Translations under genes and position numbers: made by a program
Shown: positions 42,858-51,400 of the stretch, in pieces
Position numbering within the stretch: the stretch's first letter is position 1
Layout: every line of letters starts with the position of its first letter
NCBI RefSeq assembly: GCF_041814905.1
Contig: NZ_JBGXYA010000009.1
Span: 1 to 64,000 of the forward strand
DNA length: 64,000 nucleotides
DNA from: Glaesserella sp041814905
Lineage (GTDB): Bacteria > Pseudomonadota > Gammaproteobacteria > Enterobacterales > Pasteurellaceae
Direction: 5' to 3'
Notes under the pieces: generated by a model
What the model was told of the DNA's origin: nothing
Database searches by the model: none
Seen by the model: the letters and a program-made list of their open reading frames with translations, nothing else

Positions 42858-43602
42858 AGAGTCTCAACCCCTGATTACTCATTTGATTGAACTGCGTAAC
42901 CGCTTACTCAAAGCGGTTATTTGCGTTTTAATTGTATTTTGTGCCTTGGTTTATTGGGCGAATGATATTTATAGTTTATTAGCCAGCCCGCTTACCGAAC
43001 GTTTACCGGCAGGGGCGACTATGATTGCGACAAATGTCGTGACGCCGTTTTTTACGCCGATTAAGCTGACGGCGGTCGTTGCCGTGTTTTTGTCGGTGCC
43101 TTACATTCTGTATCAAGTTTGGGCGTTTGTTGCACCGGCATTGTATAAAAGCGAGAAACGTTTAGTTTATCCGTTATTGATTTCGAGTACTTTGTTATTT
43201 TATTTAGGTGTCTTTTTTGCTTACTACGTCGTGTTTCCGTTAATCTTCGGGTTTCTGACGACCACCGCACCGCAAGGTGTGGTGATGGCGACGGACATCA
43301 ACAGTTATCTGGATTTTGTGCTGACCATTTTCTTGGCGTTCGGTGTCTGTTTTGAAGTGCCGGTTGCGATTATTCTGCTTTGTTGGGCAGGCGTGACGAC
43401 GCCGGACGATCTCCGCGCCAAACGTCCTTACATTATTGTGGCGGCGTTTATTATCGGCATGTTGCTGACGCCGCCGGATGTGTTTTCGCAAACCTTGTTG
43501 GCGGTGCCGATGTGCTTGTTATTCGAGGTCGGCGTGATTGTGTCTCGATTCTACACACCGAAAGACGATGAAAACGAATCGGAACACGAACATAACGCAT
43601 AG
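42847..43602 (+). CDS. tatC: Sec-independent protein translocase subunit TatC
   Basis: The ATG at 42847 gives 251 residues (MSVEESQPLITHLIELRNRLL, E. coli 258). Six TM helices and the family signatures HLIELRNRL, FAYYVVFPLIFGF and LTPPDVFSQTLLAVPMCLL are present. The earlier start at 42802 lies deep in tatB and is rejected. A palindromic terminator follows. Confidence 0.97.
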   Translation: MSVEESQPLITHLIELRNRLLKAVICVLIVFCALVYWANDIYSLLASPLTERLPAGATMIATNVVTPFFTPIKLTAVVAVFLSVPYILYQVWAFVAPALYKSEKRLVYPLLISSTLLFYLGVFFAYYVVFPLIFGFLTTTAPQGVVMATDINSYLDFVLTIFLAFGVCFEVPVAIILLCWAGVTTPDDLRAKRPYIIVAAFIIGMLLTPPDVFSQTLLAVPMCLLFEVGVIVSRFYTPKDDENESEHEHNA

Positions 43603-43612
43603 CATACCCTGT

Positions 43613-43634
43613 CAACCCGCTTACAAGCGGGTTG
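43613..43634 (+). terminator. tat operon stem-loop, degenerate uptake-signal palindrome
   Basis: CAACCCGCTT-AC-AAGCGGGTTG forms a 10-bp stem, 11 nt after tatC. The right arm is a one-base variant of the uptake signal (ACAAGCGGG), with TTGCAAAA still at the 17-nt distance. Confidence 0.6.
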
Positions 43635-43668
43635 ATTGTTTACATATTTTGCAAAATAGGAATTGAAT

Positions 43669-44694
43669 ATGACCCAATATCTTTTATCACCTTTTCCGAC
43701 GCGACGCATGCGTCGTTTACGTAAACATGATTTCAGCCGTCGTTTGGTGGCGGAAAATACATTAACGGCGGCGGATCTGATTTATCCGGTCTTTGTCATT
43801 GAAGGGGAAAATCAGCGGGTTGCCGTACCGTCGATGCCCGGTGTCGAACGTTTAACCCTTGATCAACTATTGATTGATGCGGCGCTGTTAGTTAAATACG
43901 GCGTACCGGCGATCGCCCTGTTTCCGGTGGTCGGCGACGCGAAAAAATCGCTGACGGCGGAAGAAGCGTATAATCCGAACGGATTAGCACAACGCGCGGT
44001 GCGGGCGTTGAAACAAGCTTTCGGTGACAAACTTGGAGTGATTACCGATGTGGCGTTGGATCCGTTCACCACTCACGGACAAGACGGCATCATTGATGAT
44101 GAGGGGTATGTGGTCAATGATATTACTACCGAAGTGTTGGTTAAACAGGCATTATCGCATGCCCAAGCCGGTGCGGATATCGTTGCACCGAGCGATATGA
44201 TGGACGGACGTATCGGCGCCATTCGAGCCGCCTTGGAAGATAACGGCTTTATTCATACGCAAATCATGGCGTATTCGGCAAAATATGCTTCGAATTATTA
44301 CGGTCCGTTCCGTGATGCCGTCGGTTCTGCGGGCAATCTCAAAGGCGGAAATAAGAAAACCTACCAACTCGATCCGGCGAACGGTGACGAAGGGTTGCAG
44401 GAAGTGGCTCTCGATATTCAAGAAGGCGCGGACATGGTGATGGTGAAGCCGGGTATGCCTTATTTGGATTTGGTTTATCGGGTGAAAGAAGCCTTCGGTG
44501 TGCCGACGTTTGCTTACCAAGTATCGGGCGAATATGCCATGCATATGGCGGCGATTCAAAACGGCTGGCTGAAAGAGAAAGAGTGCATTATGGAATCACT
44601 ACTTTGCTTTAAACGTGCCGGCGCCGACGGTATTCTGACCTATTTTGCCAAACAGGTGGCGGAATGGTTATATCTTGAAGCCAAAGCTAAATAG
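43669..44694 (+). CDS. hemB: Delta-aminolevulinic acid dehydratase (porphobilinogen synthase)
   Basis: The ATG at 43669 has an AGGA ribosome-binding site and gives 341 residues; a TTG six bases earlier is rejected. The Schiff-base lysines lie in YSAKYASNYYGPFRDA and VMVKPGMPYLD. The metal-binding stretch reads DVALDPFTTHGQDG, Asp-based instead of the three-cysteine zinc site of the E. coli enzyme. The enzyme should therefore be of the magnesium-dependent type. It condenses two ALA molecules to porphobilinogen. It follows tatABC on the same strand. Confidence 0.97.
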   Translation: MTQYLLSPFPTRRMRRLRKHDFSRRLVAENTLTAADLIYPVFVIEGENQRVAVPSMPGVERLTLDQLLIDAALLVKYGVPAIALFPVVGDAKKSLTAEEAYNPNGLAQRAVRALKQAFGDKLGVITDVALDPFTTHGQDGIIDDEGYVVNDITTEVLVKQALSHAQAGADIVAPSDMMDGRIGAIRAALEDNGFIHTQIMAYSAKYASNYYGPFRDAVGSAGNLKGGNKKTYQLDPANGDEGLQEVALDIQEGADMVMVKPGMPYLDLVYRVKEAFGVPTFAYQVSGEYAMHMAAIQNGWLKEKECIMESLLCFKRAGADGILTYFAKQVAEWLYLEAKAK

Positions 44695-44747
44695 CTCTAT
44701 AAGCGGTGGTTTGGTAAATCTGGGGCATCACAAGTGAAATTTCCGAT

Positions 44748-46091
44748 CTACTCCCACCGCGCAAATTCAATGTATTCCGCTAATTCCGGATATTGTTTTA
44801 ACCATTTTTGCCATTGCACTTTATCCACTTCCACTTCAATCAACCGATCACCGAATTGATTAAAACGTTCGGCTTTAATGCAATGCTGTTGGTAAAATTC
44901 GGCATAAATCCGACCGCTTGTTGTAGGTAACAGCACGGTTTCGCAAACTAATTCATTTTTCAACCTTGCGCGTATTGCCTCAAACAATAAATCAATGCCC
45001 TGATTGGTTTGGGCTGATAAATACACAGCCACCGGTTTGTCGTCATCACTGTAATCAATATGCGGCTCAATCCCTTCCAAGCGATCGACCTTGTTAAACA
45101 CTAACAAGGTGGGAATATCTAAGGCGCCGATCTCATCCAACACGGCATTGACCGCTTCAATATTCTCATTTTTACGTTGATCGGCGGCATCAATGACGTG
45201 CAATAGTAACGTAGCTTCGGTGGTTTCTTGCAGCGTAGATTTAAACGCCGAAACTAAATCATGCGGTAAAAAGCGAATAAAACCGACTGTATCGGCAAGA
45301 ATGGCGGTACCAACATCTTGTATTTGAATGCGTCGCAACGTTGGATCAAGAGTAGCGAACAGTTGGTCCGCGGCATACACACCGGCATGAGTAATTGAAT
45401 TAAACAGTGTGGATTTGCCGGCATTGGTATAACCGACTAACGATATCGTTGGAATATCCGCTTTTTGGCGCGTCTTACGGTTTTGATCACGCTGTTTGCT
45501 AACTTTTTCCAAACGGTTTTGGAGTTGTTGAATTCGTACTCGAATTAAACGGCGATCGGTTTCCAGCTGTGTTTCACCCGGTCCGCGTAAGCCGACGGCT
45601 CCACCTTTTTGCTGATCCTGATTACCTAAACGGCGCACAAGACGGGTAGATAAGTGGCGAAGCTGTGCCAATTCAACCTGTAACTTACCTTCATGAGAAC
45701 GCGCTCTCTGTGCAAAAATATCGAGAATCAACCCTGTTCGGTCAACAATACGGCAGTCACATAACGACTGTAGATTACGGGTTTGCGCAGGGCTGAGCGA
45801 ATGATTAACCAATACTACCGTTGCTTCAAACTGTTTTACTGCATCGGCGATTTCTTCTGCTTTTCCTTGCCCGACATAATATTTGATGTGCGGAGCGGAA
45901 CGGGTTGTCGTGAGGGTTGCTGCAATTTCTACCCCGGCAGATTCGGCTAAAGTTTGGAATTCAATTAAATTCTCAACGTCTTTATGTTGAGACAAATAGA
46001 GATGAACCAAAATCGCGCGCTCTTTCGCCTGATTTGGCAGTTCCGTCGCGGGCGGAGTTGATTTTTCTTCAGACAATGTAAAACCAAACAC
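44748..46091 (-). CDS. hflX: Ribosome-associated GTPase HflX
   Basis: This 447-residue protein has an N-terminal nucleotide-binding domain (VGQGKAEEIADAV, LSPAQTRNLQ), the GLRGPGETQLETDRR linker, a G domain (VGYTNAGKSTLFN, DTVGFIRFLP, NKVD) and a C-terminal domain. It splits stalled or hibernating 70S ribosomes after heat stress. The start is GTG 46091 with AGAGGA upstream. Both lie in a perfect hairpin (46082-46111). It follows hfq by 57 nt in the miaA-hfq-hflX order. Confidence 0.97.
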   Translation of the reverse strand: MFGFTLSEEKSTPPATELPNQAKERAILVHLYLSQHKDVENLIEFQTLAESAGVEIAATLTTTRSAPHIKYYVGQGKAEEIADAVKQFEATVVLVNHSLSPAQTRNLQSLCDCRIVDRTGLILDIFAQRARSHEGKLQVELAQLRHLSTRLVRRLGNQDQQKGGAVGLRGPGETQLETDRRLIRVRIQQLQNRLEKVSKQRDQNRKTRQKADIPTISLVGYTNAGKSTLFNSITHAGVYAADQLFATLDPTLRRIQIQDVGTAILADTVGFIRFLPHDLVSAFKSTLQETTEATLLLHVIDAADQRKNENIEAVNAVLDEIGALDIPTLLVFNKVDRLEGIEPHIDYSDDDKPVAVYLSAQTNQGIDLLFEAIRARLKNELVCETVLLPTTSGRIYAEFYQQHCIKAERFNQFGDRLIEVEVDKVQWQKWLKQYPELAEYIEFARWE

Positions 46092-46111
46092 AGAATCCTC
46101 TGTGTTTGGTT
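46082..46111 (-). promoter_or_regulatory. Perfect hairpin over the hflX ribosome-binding site and start codon
   Basis: In the mRNA, arms AACCAAACACAGA and TCTGTGTTTGGTT (13 bp, no mismatch) enclose loop GGAT. The Shine-Dalgarno AGAGGA spans the top of the 5-prime arm and the loop, and the GTG start is in the 3-prime arm. Only a TTTT follows, so it is a poor terminator. It could hold back HflX translation. Confidence 0.65.
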
Positions 46112-46148
46112 GTGATAATACGAAGTGTGGTGTCGTACTCAGTTGCGA

Positions 46149-46415
46149 TTATTCCGCTTTTTCCGCCACATCGCTTTGTTGCTGCGCGTGACCTGAATTA
46201 TTGTTGTGAGAAATCGAACGAGCCGGAACTACAGTCGAAATAGCATGTTTATATACCATTTGACTTACGGTATTTTTTAATAAAATTACAAATTGATCAA
46301 AAGATTCGATCTGCCCTTGTAACTTAATGCCGTTAACAAGATAAATTGAAACAGGAATACGCTCACGGCGAAGAGCATTCAAATATGGATCTTGTAAAGA
46401 CTGACCTTTTGCCAT
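46149..46415 (-). CDS. hfq: RNA chaperone Hfq
   Basis: This 88-residue protein (E. coli 102) begins MAKGQSLQDPYLNALRRERI. It has Sm1 (VSIYLVNGIKLQGQIESFD), the rim RRER and the proximal-face YKHAIST, followed by a shorter polar tail. It pairs small RNAs with mRNAs. It sits between miaA and hflX. The 84-nt gap after miaA contains a TATCATCC/GGATGATA stem-loop (46469-46499), which may be a leader or processing structure. Confidence 0.98.
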   Translation of the reverse strand: MAKGQSLQDPYLNALRRERIPVSIYLVNGIKLQGQIESFDQFVILLKNTVSQMVYKHAISTVVPARSISHNNNSGHAQQQSDVAEKAE

Positions 46416-46499
46416 TTTCTTTTCCTTCTAATAATTATATTTTATGTAATTTTAGGATAATAAATATTTATCATCCCAGCCCTTAAAAGCAGGATGATA

Positions 46500-47444
46500 T
46501 TACCACAGTTTATCTTGCTTTTGCTCCAAATTTTCAATGATTTTCATATACGAACCTTGCGGATTCAAGCTATCAAGCCACTCCAGTTCACTGCTCCAAC
46601 CTCTTAACCACGTAATTTGGCGCTTAGCAAGTTGACGGGTAGCGCATATCCCTTTGAAGATCGCCTCATCCAAACCGATCTTCCCATCGAGGTATTCCCA
46701 CATTTGGCGGTAACCTACACAACGGATTGAGGGTAAATTTGCGGTTAAATCGCCGCGTTCGTATAAGCGTCGTACTTCTTGTTCAAAGCCCAGTTCAATC
46801 ATCTTGTGAAAGCGTTGTTCAATACGTTGATGCAATACCGCACGCTCTTGCGGCGCAATGGCAAACTGTAAAATATCGTAAGGAATCGGCTCACCTTGTT
46901 GTGTAGTCAATTCGGTCATTGTTTTGCCTGAAATATAGAACACTTCTAACGCTCGGTTAATCCGTTGGCTATCGTTCGGATTGATCCGTTCGGCAGCAAT
47001 CGGATCGATTTTCAGCAGATCTTGATGTAACGCTGACCAACCGAACTGCGCCGCTTTTGTTTCGATTTCGGTTCGAACAGCCGGATCGGATGATGGCAAA
47101 GGAGATAACCCCTCCAACAAGCCTTTGTAATATAACATGGTGCCGCCAACCAACAAGGGGATCTTCCCTTGCGCACTGATGTCTGCCATTTCACGCAAGG
47201 CATCTTCGCGGAAATTAGCGACCGAATAACTTTCCAGCGGATCGAGAATATCGATCAGGCGGTGAGGAGCCAGCTCAAGTTCGGCTTTGCTCGGTTTGGC
47301 GGTACCGATATCCATGCCTTTATAAATCAGCGCAGAATCGACGCTAATTACTTCAACCGGTAGATTTTGACGGAGTCTGATGGCGAGATCGGTTTTTCCC
47401 GATGCGGTCGGTCCCATTAAAAATATGGCAAGAGGTTTCTGCAT
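46500..47444 (-). CDS. miaA: tRNA dimethylallyltransferase
   Basis: This 314-residue protein has P-loop GPTASGKTDLAIRL, SVDSALIYKGMDIGTAKPS, RLIDILDP, LVGGTMLYYKGLLEGLSPLP and CVGYRQMWEYL. It adds an isopentenyl group to A37 of tRNAs reading UNN codons, using DMAPP (the product of IspH, whose gene starts this window). It heads the miaA-hfq-hflX cluster. It lies 95 bp downstream of ubiF on the same strand, separated by a pair of opposed uptake signals. Confidence 0.97.
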   Translation of the reverse strand: MQKPLAIFLMGPTASGKTDLAIRLRQNLPVEVISVDSALIYKGMDIGTAKPSKAELELAPHRLIDILDPLESYSVANFREDALREMADISAQGKIPLLVGGTMLYYKGLLEGLSPLPSSDPAVRTEIETKAAQFGWSALHQDLLKIDPIAAERINPNDSQRINRALEVFYISGKTMTELTTQQGEPIPYDILQFAIAPQERAVLHQRIEQRFHKMIELGFEQEVRRLYERGDLTANLPSIRCVGYRQMWEYLDGKIGLDEAIFKGICATRQLAKRQITWLRGWSSELEWLDSLNPQGSYMKIIENLEQKQDKLW

Positions 47445-47465
47445 TTGGTGGTTATCTAAAAAATT

Positions 47466-47523
47466 ACAAGCGGTGCGATTTTACCGAAAATTTGCAAATT
47501 TTTCAGTAAATCTGACCGCTTGT
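47466..47523. repeat. Opposed uptake signals sharing one TTTGCAAA centre
   Basis: ACAAGCGGT at 47466-47474 and ACCGCTTGT at 47515-47523 each have TTGCAAA exactly 17 nt inward. The two halves share the self-complementary centre TTTGCAAA (47491-47498), making a 58-bp imperfect palindrome between ubiF and miaA. It could form a stem-loop ending ubiF transcription. Confidence 0.8.
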
Positions 47524-47539
47524 TTGCGATTCGATGACA

Positions 47540-48712
47540 TTATAATCCTATCGCATATTTCAACGCTTTTTTCTTTAACGGCGATACTTTTTCCGCCATA
47601 ATCAACGCCAAATTGCGAGCCACTTTAATCGGTAATAACTCCGTTTTAAAGGCTTTATAAAATACGTCCATGCCGGTTTGCATTAACAGATTATCCGGTT
47701 TGCGTTTTTGTTCATAGCGTTTTAACACGGCGTTATCGGCTAAGTCTTCGCCTTTAGACAACGCTTTTTCAAACACGTCAAGCAGTGCTTTGACATCTTT
47801 GAAGCCTAAATTCACCCCTTGACCGGCAAGCGGATTGATCGTGTGAGCGGAGTCTCCGACCAATACAACACCGTTTTTAAAATAGTGCTGTGCGTGTTGG
47901 CGTGTCAGCGGAAAACCGGCGTGATGGATAACATCGACTTTGCCTAAACGCGTTGGGAAATGACACTTGATCTCCTCACTTAATTTCGCCGATGACATCT
48001 GTCTTAGCTGCTGAATTCGTTGCGGAGAATCATACCAAACCACACAACCGTTATGATCTGACAAAGGTAGAAATGCCCGCGGACCACTCGGAAAAAACTG
48101 TTGCCAAGTAACACTTTGCTGTGGCAGCTCGGTTTTTACTATCGCCAGTAAACAGTGCTGACGATACTGCCAACTGGTTAAGCCGATTCCCGCCCAGCTA
48201 CGAACTATCGAGTTCGCACCGTCACAAGCAATCACTAACGGGGCGGAAAATTCCGTGTGATTATCTAAAGAAATCCGCCAATTCCCCATGTCATCCCGAT
48301 TTGCAAAAATGTGCTCGAATCCGACCGCTTGCACACAATTCGGGTAATGATTAAGCGTTTGCCAAATCCCGATTTGAATCACGTTGTTTTCTACCATATA
48401 ACCCAGTTTATCCAATCCCAATTCATTCGCATGAAAAGTCGTGTGAAAACCGTCGATTTCCCACGTTTCCAAACCGTCGTAGGGGCAAACCCGCATTGTC
48501 GCTATTGCCTGCCATGCGCCAAGTTTCTCCAGTAAATCCACCGATGCTACGCTGATTGCCGAAATGCGGACGTCGTACGGGTCCTCGGTCGAAAACGTCG
48601 GTAACGGATTTTTTTCAATTAAAGCGACCTTCAAGCCGAGTTTTGCCAAACCCAATGCTGTCGCTGCGCCGACCATACCGCCGCCAATCACAATAATCTC
48701 TTGCTGACTCAT
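47540..48712 (-). CDS. ubiF: Ubiquinone biosynthesis flavin hydroxylase UbiF/VisC type
   Basis: The ATG at 48712 gives 390 residues, against 391 in E. coli UbiF; the longer frame to 48805 is rejected. FAD motif VIGGGMVGAATALGLA, DVRISAISVASVDLLEKLGAW, GPRAFLPLSDHNG and the second FAD motif LVGDSAHTINPLAGQGVNLG match UbiF better than UbiI or UbiH. The C-terminal LKKKALKYAIGL is close to E. coli UbiF. It hydroxylates the quinone ring in aerobic ubiquinone synthesis. It is divergent from comM. Confidence 0.9.
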   Translation of the reverse strand: MSQQEIIVIGGGMVGAATALGLAKLGLKVALIEKNPLPTFSTEDPYDVRISAISVASVDLLEKLGAWQAIATMRVCPYDGLETWEIDGFHTTFHANELGLDKLGYMVENNVIQIGIWQTLNHYPNCVQAVGFEHIFANRDDMGNWRISLDNHTEFSAPLVIACDGANSIVRSWAGIGLTSWQYRQHCLLAIVKTELPQQSVTWQQFFPSGPRAFLPLSDHNGCVVWYDSPQRIQQLRQMSSAKLSEEIKCHFPTRLGKVDVIHHAGFPLTRQHAQHYFKNGVVLVGDSAHTINPLAGQGVNLGFKDVKALLDVFEKALSKGEDLADNAVLKRYEQKRKPDNLLMQTGMDVFYKAFKTELLPIKVARNLALIMAEKVSPLKKKALKYAIGL

Positions 48713-48784
48713 TATTTTTATCCTTTCAAAAAGTTGTGGAAATTTTACTACAACTGAGGCGAACCACACCGATTTTTGCGGTAT

Positions 48785-48806
48785 TTTTGTGATCTGCGTC
48801 GACAAA
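48785..48806 (+). promoter_or_regulatory. Candidate CRP-S type competence site upstream of comM
   Basis: TTTTGTGATCT / GCGTCGACAAA forms a 22-bp imperfect dyad. The left half matches the CRP half-site TGTGATC, and the right half, inverted, has the CGA bases typical of Sxy-dependent CRP-S sites. It is centred about 71 bp upstream of the comM ATG. No firm -10 was found. Confidence 0.45.
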
Positions 48807-48866
48807 CCGATATTTTTTACTACTCAGGCAAGGAGATTCTTCCTAAGCTAGCGAAAAAGGAGGAAG

Positions 48867-50396
48867 ATGATGTCTTTAGCGATTGTTTATAGTCGCGCTT
48901 CTATCGGGGTTGAAGCGCCGCTGGTGACTATTGAAGTACACATGAGCAACGGTAGCCCGGGGCTGAATCTTGTCGGCTTGCCCGAAGCGAGTGTCAAAGA
49001 AGCGCGTGATCGGGTGCGCAGTGCGTTGATAAATGCCAATTTTGATTTTCCTGCACGGCGAATTACCATCAATCTTGCCCCTGCCGATTTGCCCAAAGAA
49101 GGCGGGAGATTTGATTTGCCTATCGCCATCGGTATTCTCGCCGCTTCAGGGCAGATCGATTCGGATAAATTGAAATGTGTTGAGTTTTTAGGCGAGCTTT
49201 CACTCACAGGGCATTTACGTGCGATACAAGGGGCGATTCCTGCGGTGATTGCCGCCCGAAAAACCAAACGTGAAATTATTATTCCCCGTTCCAACAGCGA
49301 CGAAGCTTCTTTAGTTCCCAATACCCGAACTTACTGTGCCAATACGTTATTGCAGGTTGCCAATTTTTTGAATAATCGTGACCAACTGCCCGTTGCTCAG
49401 CAACATTTGCAAAATAATCCGCCAAACCGACCGCTTGTATACCGTGATTTAACCGATATTATCGGGCAGCAACATGCGAAGCGAGCCTTGATGATTGCCG
49501 CAAGCGGGCAGCATAATCTACTGTTTTTAGGTCCGCCCGGTACAGGAAAAACTATGCTTGCCAGTCGGCTTGCCGATCTTCTGCCGGAGATGAATGATGA
49601 AGAAGCCATTGAAACGGCTTCGGTAACCAGCTTAGTACATAATGAACTCAATTTTCACAACTGGAAAAAACGCCCGTTTCGTTCCCCTCATCACAGTGCG
49701 TCAATGGTGGCGTTGGTCGGAGGCGGTTCGATCCCCAAACCCGGTGAGATTTCCCTTGCGCATAACGGCATACTTTTTTTAGACGAGCTGCCCGAATTTG
49801 AGCGTAAAGTATTAGATGCGCTTCGCCAACCGTTAGAAAGCGGCGAGATTATTATTTCGCGCGCCAATGCCAAAGTACAATTTCCAGCACGCTTTCAGCT
49901 GATTGCGGCAATGAACCCGAGTCCGACCGGGCACTATCAAGGTAGCCATAATCGTGCCACTCCACACCAAGTGATGCGATATTTAAACCGTCTGTCAGGT
50001 CCGTTTTTAGATCGATTTGATCTGTCTATCGAAGTGCCGTTATTGCCAAAAGGGGCGTTGCAAAATCGTAACGAACAACGCGGAGAAACCACCGAACAGG
50101 TGCGCAAGCGGGTGTTTGACGCGAGAAATTTGCAAATTGCCCGGCGAGGTAAAATCAATTCGCAACTGACTACCCGCGAAATTGAACAGGATTGCCGTTT
50201 AAGCGCCCAAGATGCTGCTTTTTTGGAAAACGCACTGACTAAACTAGGGCTTTCGGTACGTGCCTACCATCGTATTCTCAAAGTTTCCCGTACTATTGCC
50301 GATCTTGCCAACGAGCCGCAAATTCAGCAGGTACATTTAGCCGAAGCTTTGGGATATCGGGCGATGGATAAGTTGCTGCAACGATTACAGGAATAA
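48867..50396 (+). CDS. comM: Competence protein ComM (YifB, Mg-chelatase-like AAA+ ATPase)
   Basis: This 509-residue protein has an N-terminal Lon-like S16 fold (1-190: VEVHMSNGSPGLNLVGLPE-like block, quoted as GLNLVGLPEASVKEARDRV), a central AAA+ core with Walker A GPPGTGKTMLASRL and Walker B ILFLDELPEF, and the C-terminal Mg_chelatase_C domain with RAYHRILKVSRTIADL. In Haemophilus and Vibrio, ComM is a hexameric helicase that extends branch migration during integration of incoming DNA. It fits the uptake-signal density. The ribosome-binding site is AAGGAGGAAG. Confidence 0.97.
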   Translation: MMSLAIVYSRASIGVEAPLVTIEVHMSNGSPGLNLVGLPEASVKEARDRVRSALINANFDFPARRITINLAPADLPKEGGRFDLPIAIGILAASGQIDSDKLKCVEFLGELSLTGHLRAIQGAIPAVIAARKTKREIIIPRSNSDEASLVPNTRTYCANTLLQVANFLNNRDQLPVAQQHLQNNPPNRPLVYRDLTDIIGQQHAKRALMIAASGQHNLLFLGPPGTGKTMLASRLADLLPEMNDEEAIETASVTSLVHNELNFHNWKKRPFRSPHHSASMVALVGGGSIPKPGEISLAHNGILFLDELPEFERKVLDALRQPLESGEIIISRANAKVQFPARFQLIAAMNPSPTGHYQGSHNRATPHQVMRYLNRLSGPFLDRFDLSIEVPLLPKGALQNRNEQRGETTEQVRKRVFDARNLQIARRGKINSQLTTREIEQDCRLSAQDAAFLENALTKLGLSVRAYHRILKVSRTIADLANEPQIQQVHLAEALGYRAMDKLLQRLQE

Positions 50397-50402
50397 ATTT
50401 CC

Positions 50403-51392
50403 CTAGCCGAATACCTCTGTCACTAACTTGGTTAAGCAATCCATGAGCATTAATTCTTGATTAACCGCATTCACTTCTACCAAATCCCGTTGGGTTTGTT
50501 GAAGAATTTGATGCCCTTTCAATAATGCTTGAGAAGAGAGTACTTGGCTGAACGGAATAATTCCGTTTTGTAAATCGGGATTCACCCAACTGGTTGCGAT
50601 AGCCATTTTGGCTTTTAGTGCGTCCGCAAAAAAAGAATCCAGCCATTCCAATTGTTCCAACACTTGGGCTTTTTCTTTATCAAAGGCGGAAAACAGCAAC
50701 CAAACATCGCGGCTTTTATAGAATCGCCAAAATGTTTGCAGGAAGGTTTTTCGGTTCTGTAAGCGGTCGTTTTCAAGGAAAGTTTTGCAAATCAGCGGGC
50801 GGTGATGGCAAATACGTAATGCCGTTTCAATATCTGCCGTAGGAATTTCAGGGAATTGATGATGTAACCAATCATAGGCTTGAGCCATTTCCGGTGCATG
50901 AATCAACCACGTTTGGCAGCGGCTTTGAATCGTGGCGAGCATTGCCGATTGCTGTGGGGCTTTCAGCAAAAAATAGACTTTTTCATGGGGTTCTTCAAGG
51001 GTTTTCAATAACGCATTGGCTGCGGCTTCCGTTAAACGTTCCGCATTTGTAATATACACCACAGAATTACCGCCCTGTTGTGAAAATTGGTGTAATTTCG
51101 CGGTAATATCTCGAATTTGGTCGATACCGATATCTTTGTCGTCAATGGATTCGATCGGGTGAAAATCAGGATGATTACCGCTTTGCCACAGCAGGCAGCT
51201 TTTGCACTGCCCGCAAGGTTCACTGCCGTGCGGTTGCTGGCAGAAAAGCCAATGGGAAAATTGACGGATAAGATCGGTTGTATCAAGACCAATATCCGTT
51301 TTAAATAGCAAGGCGTGATGTCCCCGTCCGTTTATAAAAGCGTCGGTGAGTCGGGTATAGGTTTGAATATGCCAAGGATAGAGTGCGTTCAT
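50403..51392 (-). CDS. holB: DNA polymerase III subunit delta'
   Basis: The ATG at 51392 (MNALYPWHIQTY) gives 329 residues and matches the usual start. An ATG at 51401 overlaps the tmk stop in TGATG and is an alternative. The protein has a four-cysteine zinc site (Cys in QPHGSEPCGQCKSCLLW) and SRC motif (QSRCQTW). The P-loop is absent (KTDIGLDTTDLI), as is normal for delta'. It is the stator of the clamp loader. It is last in mltG-tmk-holB; unlike in E. coli, ycfH does not follow. Confidence 0.93.
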   Translation of the reverse strand: MNALYPWHIQTYTRLTDAFINGRGHHALLFKTDIGLDTTDLIRQFSHWLFCQQPHGSEPCGQCKSCLLWQSGNHPDFHPIESIDDKDIGIDQIRDITAKLHQFSQQGGNSVVYITNAERLTEAAANALLKTLEEPHEKVYFLLKAPQQSAMLATIQSRCQTWLIHAPEMAQAYDWLHHQFPEIPTADIETALRICHHRPLICKTFLENDRLQNRKTFLQTFWRFYKSRDVWLLFSAFDKEKAQVLEQLEWLDSFFADALKAKMAIATSWVNPDLQNGIIPFSQVLSSQALLKGHQILQQTQRDLVEVNAVNQELMLMDCLTKLVTEVFG

Positions 51393-51400
51393 TTTTAACA

